Shown one piece after another: positions 28,441 to 37,613 of a DNA stretch of 64,000 nucleotides. A model generated the notes under the pieces. It ran no database searches. It saw nothing but the letters and a program-made list of their open reading frames with translations, and had not been told where the DNA came from. The position numbers and the translations under genes were made by a program. Where the stretch lies: positions 3,286,001 through 3,350,000 of the forward strand of contig NZ_JAJEJV010000004.1 in NCBI RefSeq assembly GCF_021390675.1, in the 5' to 3' direction. The first letter of the stretch is position 1, and each line of letters begins with the position of its first letter. This stretch comes from Dyella sp. 2HG41-7. Lineage in GTDB: Bacteria; Pseudomonadota; Gammaproteobacteria; Xanthomonadales; Rhodanobacteraceae.

Positions 28441-29664
28441 ATGCAAATGGATACAACCCAACCTTCCGCGCCACTGATCGCCCTGATCGCCGGTGAAGAT
28501 TCCGGCGATCAACTGGGCGCCGATCTCATTGCAGCCTTGCGCCGGCATTATCCCGACGCGCGATTTGTCGGCATCGGTGGCAGCCGCATGCAGAGCCAAG
28601 GTTTCGAATCCTGGTACGACATTCGCGAACTTTCGCTGTTCGGCTTTGCGGAAGTGGTCCGTCATCTACCGCGATTGCTCAAACTGCGCAAAGAACTGGT
28701 CGCGCGTTTGATCGCTGAAAAACCGGCGATCGTGGTCGGCATTGATGCGCCCGATTTCAATCTGGGCGTCGAGCGGCGACTGAAACACGCGGGCTTGCGC
28801 ACTGTTCACTACGTCAGCCCGTCGATCTGGGCGTGGCGCGAAAACCGCGCGGAAAAAATCGGCCAAAGCGTGCACCGTGTCCTTTGCCTGTTTCCGATGG
28901 AACCACCGATCTACGCGCGTCACGGCATCGACGCACGTTTCGTAGGTCATCCGCTGGCCGACCGCTTTCCGCTCGTTTCCGATCGCGTGCCGGCGCGCCG
29001 CGCGCTGCAATTGCCGCTGGATGTCCCGGTACTGGCGTTGTTGCCGGGTAGCCGCGCGTCGGAACTCGAGCGCATGGGCTCCATTTTTCTCGATGCGGCG
29101 CGGCGCGTCGCCACGGCGATGCCTGGATTGCGCATCGTGATCCCCGCCGCGAACTCGCGTGCGCTCGCCACGCTCAAGACCATGCTCGCGCGCGGTCCGC
29201 ACGACGATGCGTCGCCCATCCTGCTCGACGGTCACGCGCACGAGGCCATGCTCGCCGCGGACGTCGTGATGCTTTCCTCCGGTACCGCCACGCTGGAAGC
29301 GATGCTCGCCAAGCGTCCCATGGTCGTGGGCTATCGCGTGTCGCCGATGAGTTATCGCATCGCGCGCGTGCTCAAGATGCTCAAGACCGATGTGTACGCG
29401 CTACCGAACATCCTTGCGCGCGCCTGCGGGATGGGCAAGAACGTCACGTTGGTGCCTGAGTTGATGCAGGACAATTTCACCGCCACCAAACTCGCGAACG
29501 CCGCGTTCGAACTGTTCCGCAACAGCGAGCGGCGCGGCGCGATCGTCAACGCATTCGAACAATTGCATGAAGCGTTGCGCGGACATCTGCCCGGCCATGC
29601 CGGCGATCATGCGGCAGATGCGATTGTCGAACTGATCGACGCGAACGCCACGACAAACCGTTGA
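28441..29664 (+). CDS. lpxB: lipid-A-disaccharide synthase
   Basis: A 407-residue GT19 glycosyltransferase that condenses UDP-2,3-diacylglucosamine with lipid X. Motifs: LIAGEDSGDQLGADLIAALR at the N-terminus, HYVSPSIWAWRENRAEKI in the middle, and LPGSRASELERM. I start at ATG 28441 with GGGGAGG about nine bases upstream; the open frame begins 48 bases earlier. It follows lpxA by 60 bases in the lpxD-fabZ-lpxA-lpxB block. Confidence 0.97.
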   Translation: MQMDTTQPSAPLIALIAGEDSGDQLGADLIAALRRHYPDARFVGIGGSRMQSQGFESWYDIRELSLFGFAEVVRHLPRLLKLRKELVARLIAEKPAIVVGIDAPDFNLGVERRLKHAGLRTVHYVSPSIWAWRENRAEKIGQSVHRVLCLFPMEPPIYARHGIDARFVGHPLADRFPLVSDRVPARRALQLPLDVPVLALLPGSRASELERMGSIFLDAARRVATAMPGLRIVIPAANSRALATLKTMLARGPHDDASPILLDGHAHEAMLAADVVMLSSGTATLEAMLAKRPMVVGYRVSPMSYRIARVLKMLKTDVYALPNILARACGMGKNVTLVPELMQDNFTATKLANAAFELFRNSERRGAIVNAFEQLHEALRGHLPGHAGDHAADAIVELIDANATTNR

Positions 29665-29679
29665 TCCGTTCGAGAGCGT

Positions 29680-30306
29680 ATGAAACGTAACGATTCTGCC
29701 AGTCGTTTATCCGCTCGCATCGCGCAAGCGCTCGTCGCCGGCGTCGACGAAGCTGGGCGCGGGCCGTTGGCGGGACCCGTTGTGGTAGCCGCGGTGGTGC
29801 TTGATCCTCAGCGCCCTATCGACGGATTGAACGATTCGAAAAAGCTCAGCGAAGCCAAACGCGAACAACTGTTCCCGTTGATCATCGAACGCGCCCTCGC
29901 TTATCACGTGGTCATGGTCGAGCGCGAAGAAATCGATCGCATCAACATTTTCCAAGCCACAATGATCGGCATGACCCGCGCGGTGTTGGGTTTGACACCC
30001 GCCGCGACGGAAGCGTTGATCGACGGCAACCATCTGCCGAAAAACCTTCCCTGCCCCGGACGCGCGATTATCGGCGGCGATGCGCTGGAACCGGCGATCA
30101 GCGCGGCGTCGATTCTGGCCAAGGTGAGCCGCGACCGTCTCATGGTGACGATGGACGCGCAGTTTCCAGGCTACGGTTTCGCCGAGCACAAAGGCTATTC
30201 CACGCCGGCACACCTGGAAGCGCTGAAACGACTGGGACCTTGCGAACAGCATCGACGCAGCTTTGCGCCGGTGAAATTGCTGGTGGATCAAGGCCAGCTT
30301 TTCTGA
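29680..30306 (+). CDS. rnhB: ribonuclease HII
   Basis: A 208-residue enzyme that nicks RNA:DNA hybrids, including single ribonucleotides. The catalytic DEDD set starts with [16 protein letters not shown] (Asp-Glu), and further acidic residues are in [11 protein letters not shown] and [16 protein letters not shown]. It sits 15 bases after lpxB, and dnaE follows after a 534-base stretch holding one small gene and repeats. The rnhB-dnaE order after lpxB is widespread in gammaproteobacteria. Confidence 0.96.
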   Translation: MKRNDSASRLSARIAQALVAGVDEAGRGPLAGPVVVAAVVLDPQRPIDGLNDSKKLSEAKREQLFPLIIERALAYHVVMVEREEIDRINIFQATMIGMTRAVLGLTPAATEALIDGNHLPKNLPCPGRAIIGGDALEPAISAASILAKVSRDRLMVTMDAQFPGYGFAEHKGYSTPAHLEALKRLGPCEQHRRSFAPVKLLVDQGQLF

Positions 30307-30516
30307 GCGGTACACACGCGGAAAAATAGCGCGTTGTTCATCTTCCTATGCAACCTTACCTATTGTTCCTGCATCGGAGCAGGTATAGGAATGGATTTGC
30401 AAAGTCGCTGCGTTCTTAACGTCAACAACATCGCAGCCACTGTCCCGCAAGGACGCCATCGTTAGCCATCCGGTGCCCGAACTCCCCATCCGACACCGGG
30501 TTTCGTGGAGGATGCC

Positions 30517-30714
30517 ATGATGCTTTCTTTCCGCCGCCGCCCAGCACAAAAACCGATCGCCAAGGACCCGTCCGCCGCCACGGCCGAATCGACGCCCGAC
30601 AAGGTCGATATCCAAGTGCGCCATCTCGACTACGACCGACAGCCGCTTCGCGTGGACAGTCTTTCTCACTACAACGGAACGCTTTTCGAGGACGAGCGGT
30701 TTCACGTGCATTGA
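30517..30714 (+). CDS. small basic/acidic hypothetical protein
   Basis: A 65-residue protein between rnhB and dnaE. GGAGGA (30507-30512) is a strong Shine-Dalgarno placed four bases from ATG 30517 and seven from ATG 30520, so either may be used. The sequence is a basic start (MMLSFRRRPAQKP), an Ala/Thr-rich linker, and a C-terminal part with aromatic and His residues (HLDYDRQPLRVDSLSHYNGT). It has no membrane segment or known domain. The excellent ribosome site is the main reason to believe it; the upstream 210 bases (30307-30516) hold no other gene. Confidence 0.45.
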   Translation: MMLSFRRRPAQKPIAKDPSAATAESTPDKVDIQVRHLDYDRQPLRVDSLSHYNGTLFEDERFHVH

Positions 30715-30721
30715 TTTGGAT

Positions 30722-30774
30722 CGGGAAACGAGGAGCTCGCCGGGAACATGATGTTCCCCATTCCCCGTTTCCCG
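30722..30774. repeat. nested inverted repeat upstream of dnaE
   Basis: Outer arms CGGGAAACG (30722-30730) and CGTTTCCCG (30766-30774) enclose an inner palindrome GGGAACAT-G-ATGTTCCC (30742-30758). The structure lies between the small gene and dnaE in otherwise featureless DNA. It has no T-run, so it looks like a repetitive palindromic unit or RNA-processing structure rather than a terminator. Confidence 0.6.
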
Positions 30775-30840
30775 CACTTGTCAATGCTTGCCCGCGCCCA
30801 GACGGCTCGCTAGGCTGAGCCATTGCTTCGCGTGCGAGCC

Positions 30841-33800
30841 ATGTCCGTCCGTTTCGCTCATCTGCATCTGCACAGCGAATATTCGCTGGTCGACTCGACC
30901 ATCCGCATCAAAGCGCTGGTGGCTGCCTGCGTGCAGGCGGGCGCGCCCGCTGTCGCGCTCACCGACGAATGCAACATGTTCGCCCTGGTGAAGTTCTACA
31001 AGGCTTGCAGCGCGGCGGGCATCAAACCCATCGGGGGCTGCGACCTGTGGATCAGCGCGCCGGACGATCCGCGTCCCTGGCGCATGACGCTGCTGTGTCA
31101 GAACCACGACGGGTACCTCAACCTCTCCCGCCTCGTCTCACGCGCCTGGCGCGAAGGCCAGCAAGGCGGCCGCGCGCTGATCGACGCGTCCTGGCTTACG
31201 CCGCATACAACCTCCGGACTGATCGCGCTACTGGGGCGCGAAAGCGAGGTGGGCCGCATCGCATCCCATCAAGGCACCGACGCGGCTGCGCCGCGCCTGC
31301 AACTGTTGACCGATCTGTTCCCGGAACGCCTGTATCTGGAACTCACCCGCAGCGGTCGCGAAGGCGAAGAAGCGTGGAACAACGCGGCGCTTGCGCTGGC
31401 GACCACGCTCAACCTGCCGGTGATCGCCAGCAATGATGTGCGCTTTATCAAGCAGGACGATTTCGAAGCGCACGAAGCGCGCGTGTGCATTCATCAGGGC
31501 CGCGTGCTGGCCGATCCCAAGCGGCCGCGCGACTACAGCGACCAGCAGTACCTGAAAACGCCGAAACAGATGGCCGAGCTCTTCGCGGATATTCCCGAAG
31601 CGCTGGAAAACACCATCGAACTGGCCAAGCGCTGCAACCTGGAACTCACGTTCGGCACCTACTACCTGCCCGACTTCCCGGTGCCGGCGGGCCACGATCT
31701 CGCCAGCTACATCCGCGAAATCGCGCGCGACGGTTTGAAAGAGCGCCTCGAACACGCGCCGCTCGCGGCGGGCTACACGCTGGCCGATTACGAGGCGCGC
31801 CTGGAGCGCGAGCTGGACGTCATCATCAAGATGGGCTTTCCCGGCTACTTCCTGATCGTGGCGGACTTCATCAATTGGGGTAAGCAGAACGGCATTCCCG
31901 TAGGCCCCGGACGCGGTTCGGGCGCAGGTTCGCTAGTCGCGTGGGTGTTGAAGATCACCGATCTGGATCCACTGCAATTCAACTTGCTGTTCGAGCGATT
32001 CCTCAATCCCGAACGTATTTCCATGCCGGACTTCGATATCGATTTCTGCATGGACCGTCGCGACGAAGTGATCGATTACGTCGCGCGCAAATACGGCCGC
32101 GATCACGTCAGCCAGATCATCACTTACGGTTCGATGGCGGCGAAGGCTGTGCTGCGTGATTCCGGTCGCGTGCTCGGCATGGGTTACAACGCCGTCGACA
32201 AGATCGCCAAGCTGATTCCGCCGCGCCCGCTCGATCTCACGTTGTCGTGCGCGCTCGGCCGCTCGGAAAAAGCGCAGAAAGAACCCGACCGCGTCGTGAA
32301 GGAATTCTGCGAACTTTACGCGCAAGACGAAGAAGCCAAAACGCTGATCGATCTCGCGCTGAAACTCGAAAGCCTTACGCGCAACGCGGGCAAGCACGCG
32401 GGCGGCGTGGTGATCGGTCCGAAACCGCTCACCGAATTCGCCCCGCTGTACTGCGAACCGGGCGGCGCCGGCGTGGTGACGCAATACGACAAAGACGACG
32501 TCGAAGCCGTCGGCCTGGTGAAGTTCGACTTCCTCGGCCTGCGCACGCTCACGATCATCGATTGGGCCGTCAAAGCCATCAACGAGCGTCGCGCGAAAAG
32601 CGGCGAAGAGCCGCTGGATATCGCTGCGCTGCCGCTCACCGACGTGCCCACGTACGAATTGCTGAAACGCGCGCAAACCGTGGCCGTGTTCCAGCTCGAA
32701 TCCTCCGGCATGCAACGCATGCTCAAGGATGCGAAGCCCGACCGCTTCGAAGACATCATCGCGCTGGTGGCGTTGTATCGACCGGGCCCGATGGACCTGA
32801 TTCCCAGCTTCGTCGCGCGTAAACACGGCCGCGAAGACGTGGAATACCCCGATCCGCGCGTCGAACCTGTTCTGAAAGAGACCTACGGCATCATGGTCTA
32901 TCAGGAGCAGGTGATGCAGATGGCGCAGATCGTCGGCGGTTACTCGCTCGGCGGCGCCGACCTGCTGCGTCGCGCGATGGGTAAGAAGAAACTCGAGGAA
33001 ATGGCGAAGGAACGCGCCAAATTCCGCGAAGGCGCCGCCAAGGACGGACTCAGCGGCGAAAAAGCCGACGCCATCTTCGACTTGATGGAAAAATTCGCGG
33101 GTTACGGCTTCAACAAATCGCACGCTGCCGCATACGCCTTGGTGTCGTATCAAACCGCGTGGCTGAAAGCGCACTACCCCGCCGAATTCATGGCGGCGAC
33201 GATTTCGTCGGACATGGACAACACCGACAAGGTGGTGACCTTCCTCGACGAATCGCGCGCCATTCAACTCAAGGTGCTGCCGCCGGATGTGAACGCGTCG
33301 GAGTTTATGTTCGTCGCGGTCGAGCCCAAAGTGATTCGCTACGGCCTCGGCGCCATCAAAGGTGTCGGACAAGGCGCGTGCGAATCCATCGCCGACGAAC
33401 GGCGCAAAGGCGGGGCGTATAAGGATCTGGCCGATTTCTGCCGCCGCGTCGATCCCACCAAGCTCAACCGCCGCGTACTGGAAGCGCTGATCCTGTCAGG
33501 CTCGCTCGACGCCCTGGCGCCCACCCGTGCGAGCCTGATGCTGCAGTTGCCCGACGCCATCAAGGCGGCGGAACAGCATCTGCGCGACCGCCAATCGGGC
33601 CAAAACGATATGTTCGGATCCATGATGGGGGCGGCCGTCGCTCCCGTCGTACATGTCGACCTGCCCACCGCCCCCGAATGGCCGCTCGAGCAGAAACTGC
33701 AAGGCGAGCGCGAAACGCTCGGGCACTACTTGTCCGGCCACCCGACCGATCCCTGGCGCGAAGAACTGGCCCAACTGGCCACCTGCCCACTCGGCGAAAT

Positions 33801-34383
33801 CGCCGACCGCTACCAGCCGCCCCGCCCCCGCAAGACCGATGGCGACGAGAACCGCTTCCGACGCGGCCCAGACACGCCCTGGACGGTGGCCGGCATGGTG
33901 GTGGCCGTGCGCAAGCGCGGCGATAGCGACGCGTTTGTGCGCCTGGAGGACGGCACCGGCATCATCGAAGTCAGCTTCTTCGGCGAGCTGTACCAGCAAG
34001 TCGCCCCGCTGCTGACCCGCGACGAGATGCTGGTGGTCGAAGGCGGCCTGCGCATCGACGAGTTTTCCGGCGGCGGCTTCCAGGTTCGCGCCCGCAGCGC
34101 CTACACGCTGGCCGACGCCTGCCGACGCTTCGCCCGGCTGCTGAAGGTGAAGGTCAATGGCATCGGCCCCGATTTCATCGCGCAGTTCCGCCAAGCCCTG
34201 GCCGGGCATCGCGGCGGCAACGCCAGCGTGCTGCTCAGCGGCTATCACAACGCCATCGCGCAGGCGGACTTCGAATTCGGTCAGGAGTGGAAGGTGCACG
34301 CCATTCCCGAGCTGTTGCGCGCCGTGCGCGGTATGCCGGGCGTGCTTGGCGCCGGTGTGCGTATCGTCAAGTCCACGGACTAG
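30841..34383 (+). CDS. dnaE: DNA polymerase III subunit alpha
   Basis: A 1180-residue replicative polymerase. The N-terminal PHP domain begins FAHLHLHSEYSLVDST. The palm has GPGRGSGAGSLVAWVL and the catalytic triad segment MPDFDIDFCMDRRDE, and the fingers contain GVVIGPKPLTEFAPL. The C-terminal part carries the helix-hairpin-helix and an OB fold (WTVAGMVVAVRKRGDSDAFVRLEDGTG). The start at ATG 30841 gives the classic MSVRFAHLHLHSEYS. Length is slightly above E. coli DnaE (1160). It is the core subunit of the holoenzyme with epsilon and theta. Confidence 0.98.
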   Translation: MSVRFAHLHLHSEYSLVDSTIRIKALVAACVQAGAPAVALTDECNMFALVKFYKACSAAGIKPIGGCDLWISAPDDPRPWRMTLLCQNHDGYLNLSRLVSRAWREGQQGGRALIDASWLTPHTTSGLIALLGRESEVGRIASHQGTDAAAPRLQLLTDLFPERLYLELTRSGREGEEAWNNAALALATTLNLPVIASNDVRFIKQDDFEAHEARVCIHQGRVLADPKRPRDYSDQQYLKTPKQMAELFADIPEALENTIELAKRCNLELTFGTYYLPDFPVPAGHDLASYIREIARDGLKERLEHAPLAAGYTLADYEARLERELDVIIKMGFPGYFLIVADFINWGKQNGIPVGPGRGSGAGSLVAWVLKITDLDPLQFNLLFERFLNPERISMPDFDIDFCMDRRDEVIDYVARKYGRDHVSQIITYGSMAAKAVLRDSGRVLGMGYNAVDKIAKLIPPRPLDLTLSCALGRSEKAQKEPDRVVKEFCELYAQDEEAKTLIDLALKLESLTRNAGKHAGGVVIGPKPLTEFAPLYCEPGGAGVVTQYDKDDVEAVGLVKFDFLGLRTLTIIDWAVKAINERRAKSGEEPLDIAALPLTDVPTYELLKRAQTVAVFQLESSGMQRMLKDAKPDRFEDIIALVALYRPGPMDLIPSFVARKHGREDVEYPDPRVEPVLKETYGIMVYQEQVMQMAQIVGGYSLGGADLLRRAMGKKKLEEMAKERAKFREGAAKDGLSGEKADAIFDLMEKFAGYGFNKSHAAAYALVSYQTAWLKAHYPAEFMAATISSDMDNTDKVVTFLDESRAIQLKVLPPDVNASEFMFVAVEPKVIRYGLGAIKGVGQGACESIADERRKGGAYKDLADFCRRVDPTKLNRRVLEALILSGSLDALAPTRASLMLQLPDAIKAAEQHLRDRQSGQNDMFGSMMGAAVAPVVHVDLPTAPEWPLEQKLQGERETLGHYLSGHPTDPWREELAQLATCPLGEIADRYQPPRPRKTDGDENRFRRGPDTPWTVAGMVVAVRKRGDSDAFVRLEDGTGIIEVSFFGELYQQVAPLLTRDEMLVVEGGLRIDEFSGGGFQVRARSAYTLADACRRFARLLKVKVNGIGPDFIAQFRQALAGHRGGNASVLLSGYHNAIAQADFEFGQEWKVHAIPELLRAVRGMPGVLGAGVRIVKSTD

Positions 34384-34389
34384 CGAACT

Positions 34390-34412
34390 CCCTCTCCCCC
34401 AAGGGGAGAGGG
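34390..34412. repeat. perfect 10-bp hairpin after dnaE
   Basis: CCCTCTCCCC, loop CAA, GGGGAGAGGG, seven bases after the dnaE stop. The sequence beyond is ACAAAAAG, not a T-run, so it may be a repeat-type or 3'-end hairpin rather than a standard terminator. A TATACT -10-like element for accA follows at 34466-34471. Confidence 0.6.
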
Positions 34413-34500
34413 ACAAAAAGAATTACGCCATACGCCGCCGTTCCCGCCCCGTCACCCTCCCCAGGTATACTGCGCCGCTTCTGTGCCACCTCTTGTCCGA

Positions 34501-35457
34501 ATGAATCCCAATTTCCTCGATTTTGAACAACCGATTGCCGAGCTGGAGGCCAAGATCGAGGAGCTCCGGCACGCAAGCAGCGGACAGGCTTTCAATATCG
34601 ACGAAGAGGTCGGCCGTCTTCGCGAGAAGCTCAAGCTCAAGACGGCGGATATCTTCCGCACGCTGACGCCGTGGCAGATCACGCAGTTGTCGCGCCATCC
34701 CGGTCGTCCGTACACGCTCGATTACATCGGCGTGATGTGTGATGAGTTCCACGAACTGGCCGGCGATCGCGCGTATTCCGACGACGCGGCCATCGTGGGC
34801 GGCATCGGTCGCATCAACGGACGTTCGGTCGTCATCATCGGCCATCAGAAAGCACGCGACACCAAAGGCAAGGTCCGCCGCAATTTCGGCATGCCCCGGC
34901 CCGAGGGTTATCGCAAAGCGTTGCGTCTGATGAAGCTCGCCGAACGCTTCAAACTTCCGCTGTTCACCTTGATCGACACGCCAGGCGCCTACCCGGGCGT
35001 TGGTGCGGAAGAACGCGGACAGAGCGAAGCCATCGCGCGCAATCTCTTGGAAATGGCCGAGCTGAAAGTGCCGATCATCTGCACGGTGATCGGCGAAGGC
35101 GGCTCCGGCGGCGCGCTCGCGATCGGCGTCGGCGATCGCACTATCATGCTGCAGTACTCCACATACTCGGTGATTTCGCCCGAAGGCTGCGCATCGATTC
35201 TCTGGAAGAGCGCCGAGAAAGCCAAAGACGCCGCCGAAGCGCTGGGCCTGATCGCTCCGCGTCTGCTGGAGCTGGGCCTGATCGACAAAGTCGTGCGCGA
35301 ACCGTTCGGCGGCGCGCATCGCAATCCTCATTCGATGGCCGTACGCCTCAAAGCCGTGCTGCTCAACGAACTGGACGCGCTGGAAGCGATCCCCGTGCCA
35401 GAACTTCTCGAACAGCGCTATCGCCGCTTGCGCAGCTACGGCGCCTACAGCGAGTAA
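34501..35457 (+). CDS. accA: acetyl-CoA carboxylase carboxyltransferase subunit alpha
   Basis: A 318-residue subunit that with AccD transfers carboxyl from carboxybiotin to acetyl-CoA, the first step of fatty-acid synthesis. N-terminal helix [20 protein letters not shown], then crotonase-fold motifs [12 protein letters not shown]-like ([22 protein letters not shown]) and [20 protein letters not shown]. The C-terminus [15 protein letters not shown] is typical. The start at ATG 34501 begins [11 protein letters not shown]. After the stop there is a 28-base hairpin (35465-35492, 12-bp stem with one bulge). Confidence 0.98.
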   Translation: MNPNFLDFEQPIAELEAKIEELRHASSGQAFNIDEEVGRLREKLKLKTADIFRTLTPWQITQLSRHPGRPYTLDYIGVMCDEFHELAGDRAYSDDAAIVGGIGRINGRSVVIIGHQKARDTKGKVRRNFGMPRPEGYRKALRLMKLAERFKLPLFTLIDTPGAYPGVGAEERGQSEAIARNLLEMAELKVPIICTVIGEGGSGGALAIGVGDRTIMLQYSTYSVISPEGCASILWKSAEKAKDAAEALGLIAPRLLELGLIDKVVREPFGGAHRNPHSMAVRLKAVLLNELDALEAIPVPELLEQRYRRLRSYGAYSE

Positions 35458-35555
35458 GCGGACGGCGCAGCGTCGATGACATCGACCTGCGCATGCACAG
35501 ATCGCCTCGGGGCGAGGCGCTATGATCCGCTTCGCCCACTCCGCAGGAGGCCGCC

Positions 35556-36305
35556 ATGGCCAGCGACAGTATCAAGCTCGCCGTCCTGATCGATGCCGAC
35601 AACACGCAACCGGCCATCTCCGACGGTCTGCTGGCTGAGGTTGCGAAATACGGCACCGCGCATGTCAAACGCGCTTACGGCGATTGGACCGGCAACCAGC
35701 TGAAGAGCTGGAAAGAACAATTGCTCACGCAATCCATCCAACCGATTCAGCAATTCAGTTACACCAGCGGCAAAAACGCCACCGACTCGGCGATGATCAT
35801 CGATGCGATGGATCTCTTGTACACCGGCCGCTTCGACGGCTTCTGCATCGTTTCCAGCGATAGCGATTTCACGCGGCTGGCGGCGCGCATTCGCGAATCG
35901 GGTTTGATCGTCTACGGTTTTGGCGAACGCAAAACGCCAGAGCCGTTCGTCGCCGCGTGCGACAAATTCATCTACACCGACATTCTCGCCGCCAAGCCCG
36001 ACGAAGAACAGCCGCTCAAACCGCGCGCGCCGGCGCAATTGAAAAAAGATGGCGGCCTGATCAACCTGCTGCGCAACGCCATCAACGCCGCGTCCGACGA
36101 CGAAGGCTGGGCGGGGCTCGGCGGCGTCGGTTCGATCATCACCAAACAGCGCCCGAATTTCGACTCTCGCAGTTACGGTTACGGGAAGCTCAGCGATCTG
36201 ATCGCGGCGATCGATTTGTTCGAGCTGGATCGACGCAGCCCCGGCGAAGGTCGCCCGAAGGCGATCTATGTACGCAACAAGCGAAAATCGACGAGTGCCG
36301 CGTGA
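35556..36305 (+). CDS. NYN-domain ribonuclease-like protein with C-terminal OST-HTH/LOTUS domain
   Basis: A 249-residue protein. Residues 5-150 form a NYN (PIN-like, LabA/DUF88) domain: KLAVLIDADNTQPAI begins the first strand and acidic cluster, ATDSAMIIDAMDLLYTGRFDGFCIVSSDSDF carries the other Asp residues. Residues about 165-245 are an OST-HTH/LOTUS domain (LLRNAINAASDDEGWAGLGGVGSIITKQRPNFDSRSYGYGKLSDLIAA), which binds RNA, often G-rich. So a site-specific RNA nuclease or RNA-binding regulator is likely. AGGAGG lies seven bases before the ATG. It overlaps tilS (GTGA), suggesting coupled expression with a tRNA-modifying enzyme. Confidence 0.9.
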   Translation: MASDSIKLAVLIDADNTQPAISDGLLAEVAKYGTAHVKRAYGDWTGNQLKSWKEQLLTQSIQPIQQFSYTSGKNATDSAMIIDAMDLLYTGRFDGFCIVSSDSDFTRLAARIRESGLIVYGFGERKTPEPFVAACDKFIYTDILAAKPDEEQPLKPRAPAQLKKDGGLINLLRNAINAASDDEGWAGLGGVGSIITKQRPNFDSRSYGYGKLSDLIAAIDLFELDRRSPGEGRPKAIYVRNKRKSTSAA

Positions 36306-37606
36306 ATAGTGACGCGACTTTGCTTGATACGCTGCAGCAGGCGTTGCGCGAGCATCCCGAAGGCCAACTTTGCGTGGCTTTCAGCGGCGGCCCCGATTCG
36401 ACCGCCGTGCTGCACGCCTTGGCACACATGCCCGAAGCGCGCGCACGGGGCTTGCGCGCCTTGCACGTGGATCATGGACTGCATGCGGAAAGCGCGCGTT
36501 GGTCCGCGCATTGCCGCGCGTTCAGTGCTGCGCTCGGGCTCACGTGCGACGTGTACATGGCCAAGGTCGATCGCTCCGGCGGCATCGGGTTGGAAGCGGC
36601 TGCGCGACACGCGCGTTATGAAATCTTCGCAGCTCACCTGCACGCGAACGAACGCCTGGTTTTCGGTCATCACCAGGATGACCAGATGGAAACCGTGCTA
36701 CTCAAACTGCTGCGCGGCGCAGGGCCGGAAGGTCTTGGCGGCATGCGCAGCGAACGTCCGCTCGGTGAAGGCATCGCGTGGCGACCGCTCTTGAATGTGC
36801 CGCGACGCGTCTTGCGCGACTACGCCGACGCACACGATCTCGCGTGTATTCACGACCCTTCCAACGACGACCGGCAACTTGCCCGCAACCATCTGCGTCA
36901 CGAAGTCATTCCGCTGCTGACATCGCATTGGCCGCATGCCGCGATCTCCGTTACGCATAGCGCGATGCTGTGCCGCGCGGCGGCCGATACGTTGCAGCAG
37001 GATTGGCTGGTCGCCTTCGAGATGTTGCGCGACGACACCACCAACAGCCTCAACGCACCCGGTTGGCTTGCGCTGCCGCCGGCCTTGCGCGACCCATTGC
37101 TCGCGCATTGGTTGCATGCCCAAGGCCTGACCGCGCCGACCACCGCGCAACGACAACAGATCGAACGACAATGCACGGCACAGGAAGGCCAATTGCCGTG
37201 CATTCAATGGCCCGGCGCCGAAGTGCATGTATGGAAAAATCGCTTGTGGGCGCTGACGCCGCGTCGCACGGCGCCAACGCAAAACGCGTTGCCTTGGCAA
37301 GGCGAATCGCTATCGCTGCCCGATGGCGGTTCGCTGACACTGAAACCGCATGCGCAGCTTCCTCTTGCGTTGAGTGTTCGCTGGCGCAGCGGCGGAGAGC
37401 GAATCAAACCGGCTGGCGATCATCACACGCGCGATCTTCGTTCGTTGTTCCAGACGGGAGCCATTCCACCGTGGCGGCGTGACGTTTGTCCGTTGCTGTA
37501 CGAAGGCGATGAACTGATCGCGGTGGCCGATCGCTGGTTGACGGCGCGTGCGGAAACTCTCTTTCGCGAAGCAGGCGGCCGGCCGCATTGGCGACCCGGC
37601 CGCTAA
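36302..37606 (+). CDS. tilS: tRNA(Ile)-lysidine synthase
   Basis: A 434-residue PP-loop ATPase that changes C34 of the tRNA(Ile2) anticodon to lysidine, so that it reads AUA. The PP-loop is LCVAFSGGPDSTAVLHAL (residues about 20-38) and HHQDDQMETVLLKLLRG is the family signature. The C-terminal domains (tRNA-binding and small module ending RWLTARAETLFREAG) are present. The GTG start overlaps the NYN gene's stop by four bases (GTGA); no in-frame start upstream is better. Confidence 0.95.
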   Translation: MNSDATLLDTLQQALREHPEGQLCVAFSGGPDSTAVLHALAHMPEARARGLRALHVDHGLHAESARWSAHCRAFSAALGLTCDVYMAKVDRSGGIGLEAAARHARYEIFAAHLHANERLVFGHHQDDQMETVLLKLLRGAGPEGLGGMRSERPLGEGIAWRPLLNVPRRVLRDYADAHDLACIHDPSNDDRQLARNHLRHEVIPLLTSHWPHAAISVTHSAMLCRAAADTLQQDWLVAFEMLRDDTTNSLNAPGWLALPPALRDPLLAHWLHAQGLTAPTTAQRQQIERQCTAQEGQLPCIQWPGAEVHVWKNRLWALTPRRTAPTQNALPWQGESLSLPDGGSLTLKPHAQLPLALSVRWRSGGERIKPAGDHHTRDLRSLFQTGAIPPWRRDVCPLLYEGDELIAVADRWLTARAETLFREAGGRPHWRPGR

Positions 37607-37613
37607 GGCATGC

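Noticed and set aside
31933-33372. A 479-codon open frame opposite dnaE
   Set aside because: Antisense shadow of a highly conserved gene, without start signals or motifs.
34390-34412. Standard intrinsic terminator after dnaE
   Set aside because: The stem is perfect but no T-run follows on either strand, so I list it as a repeat-type hairpin instead.
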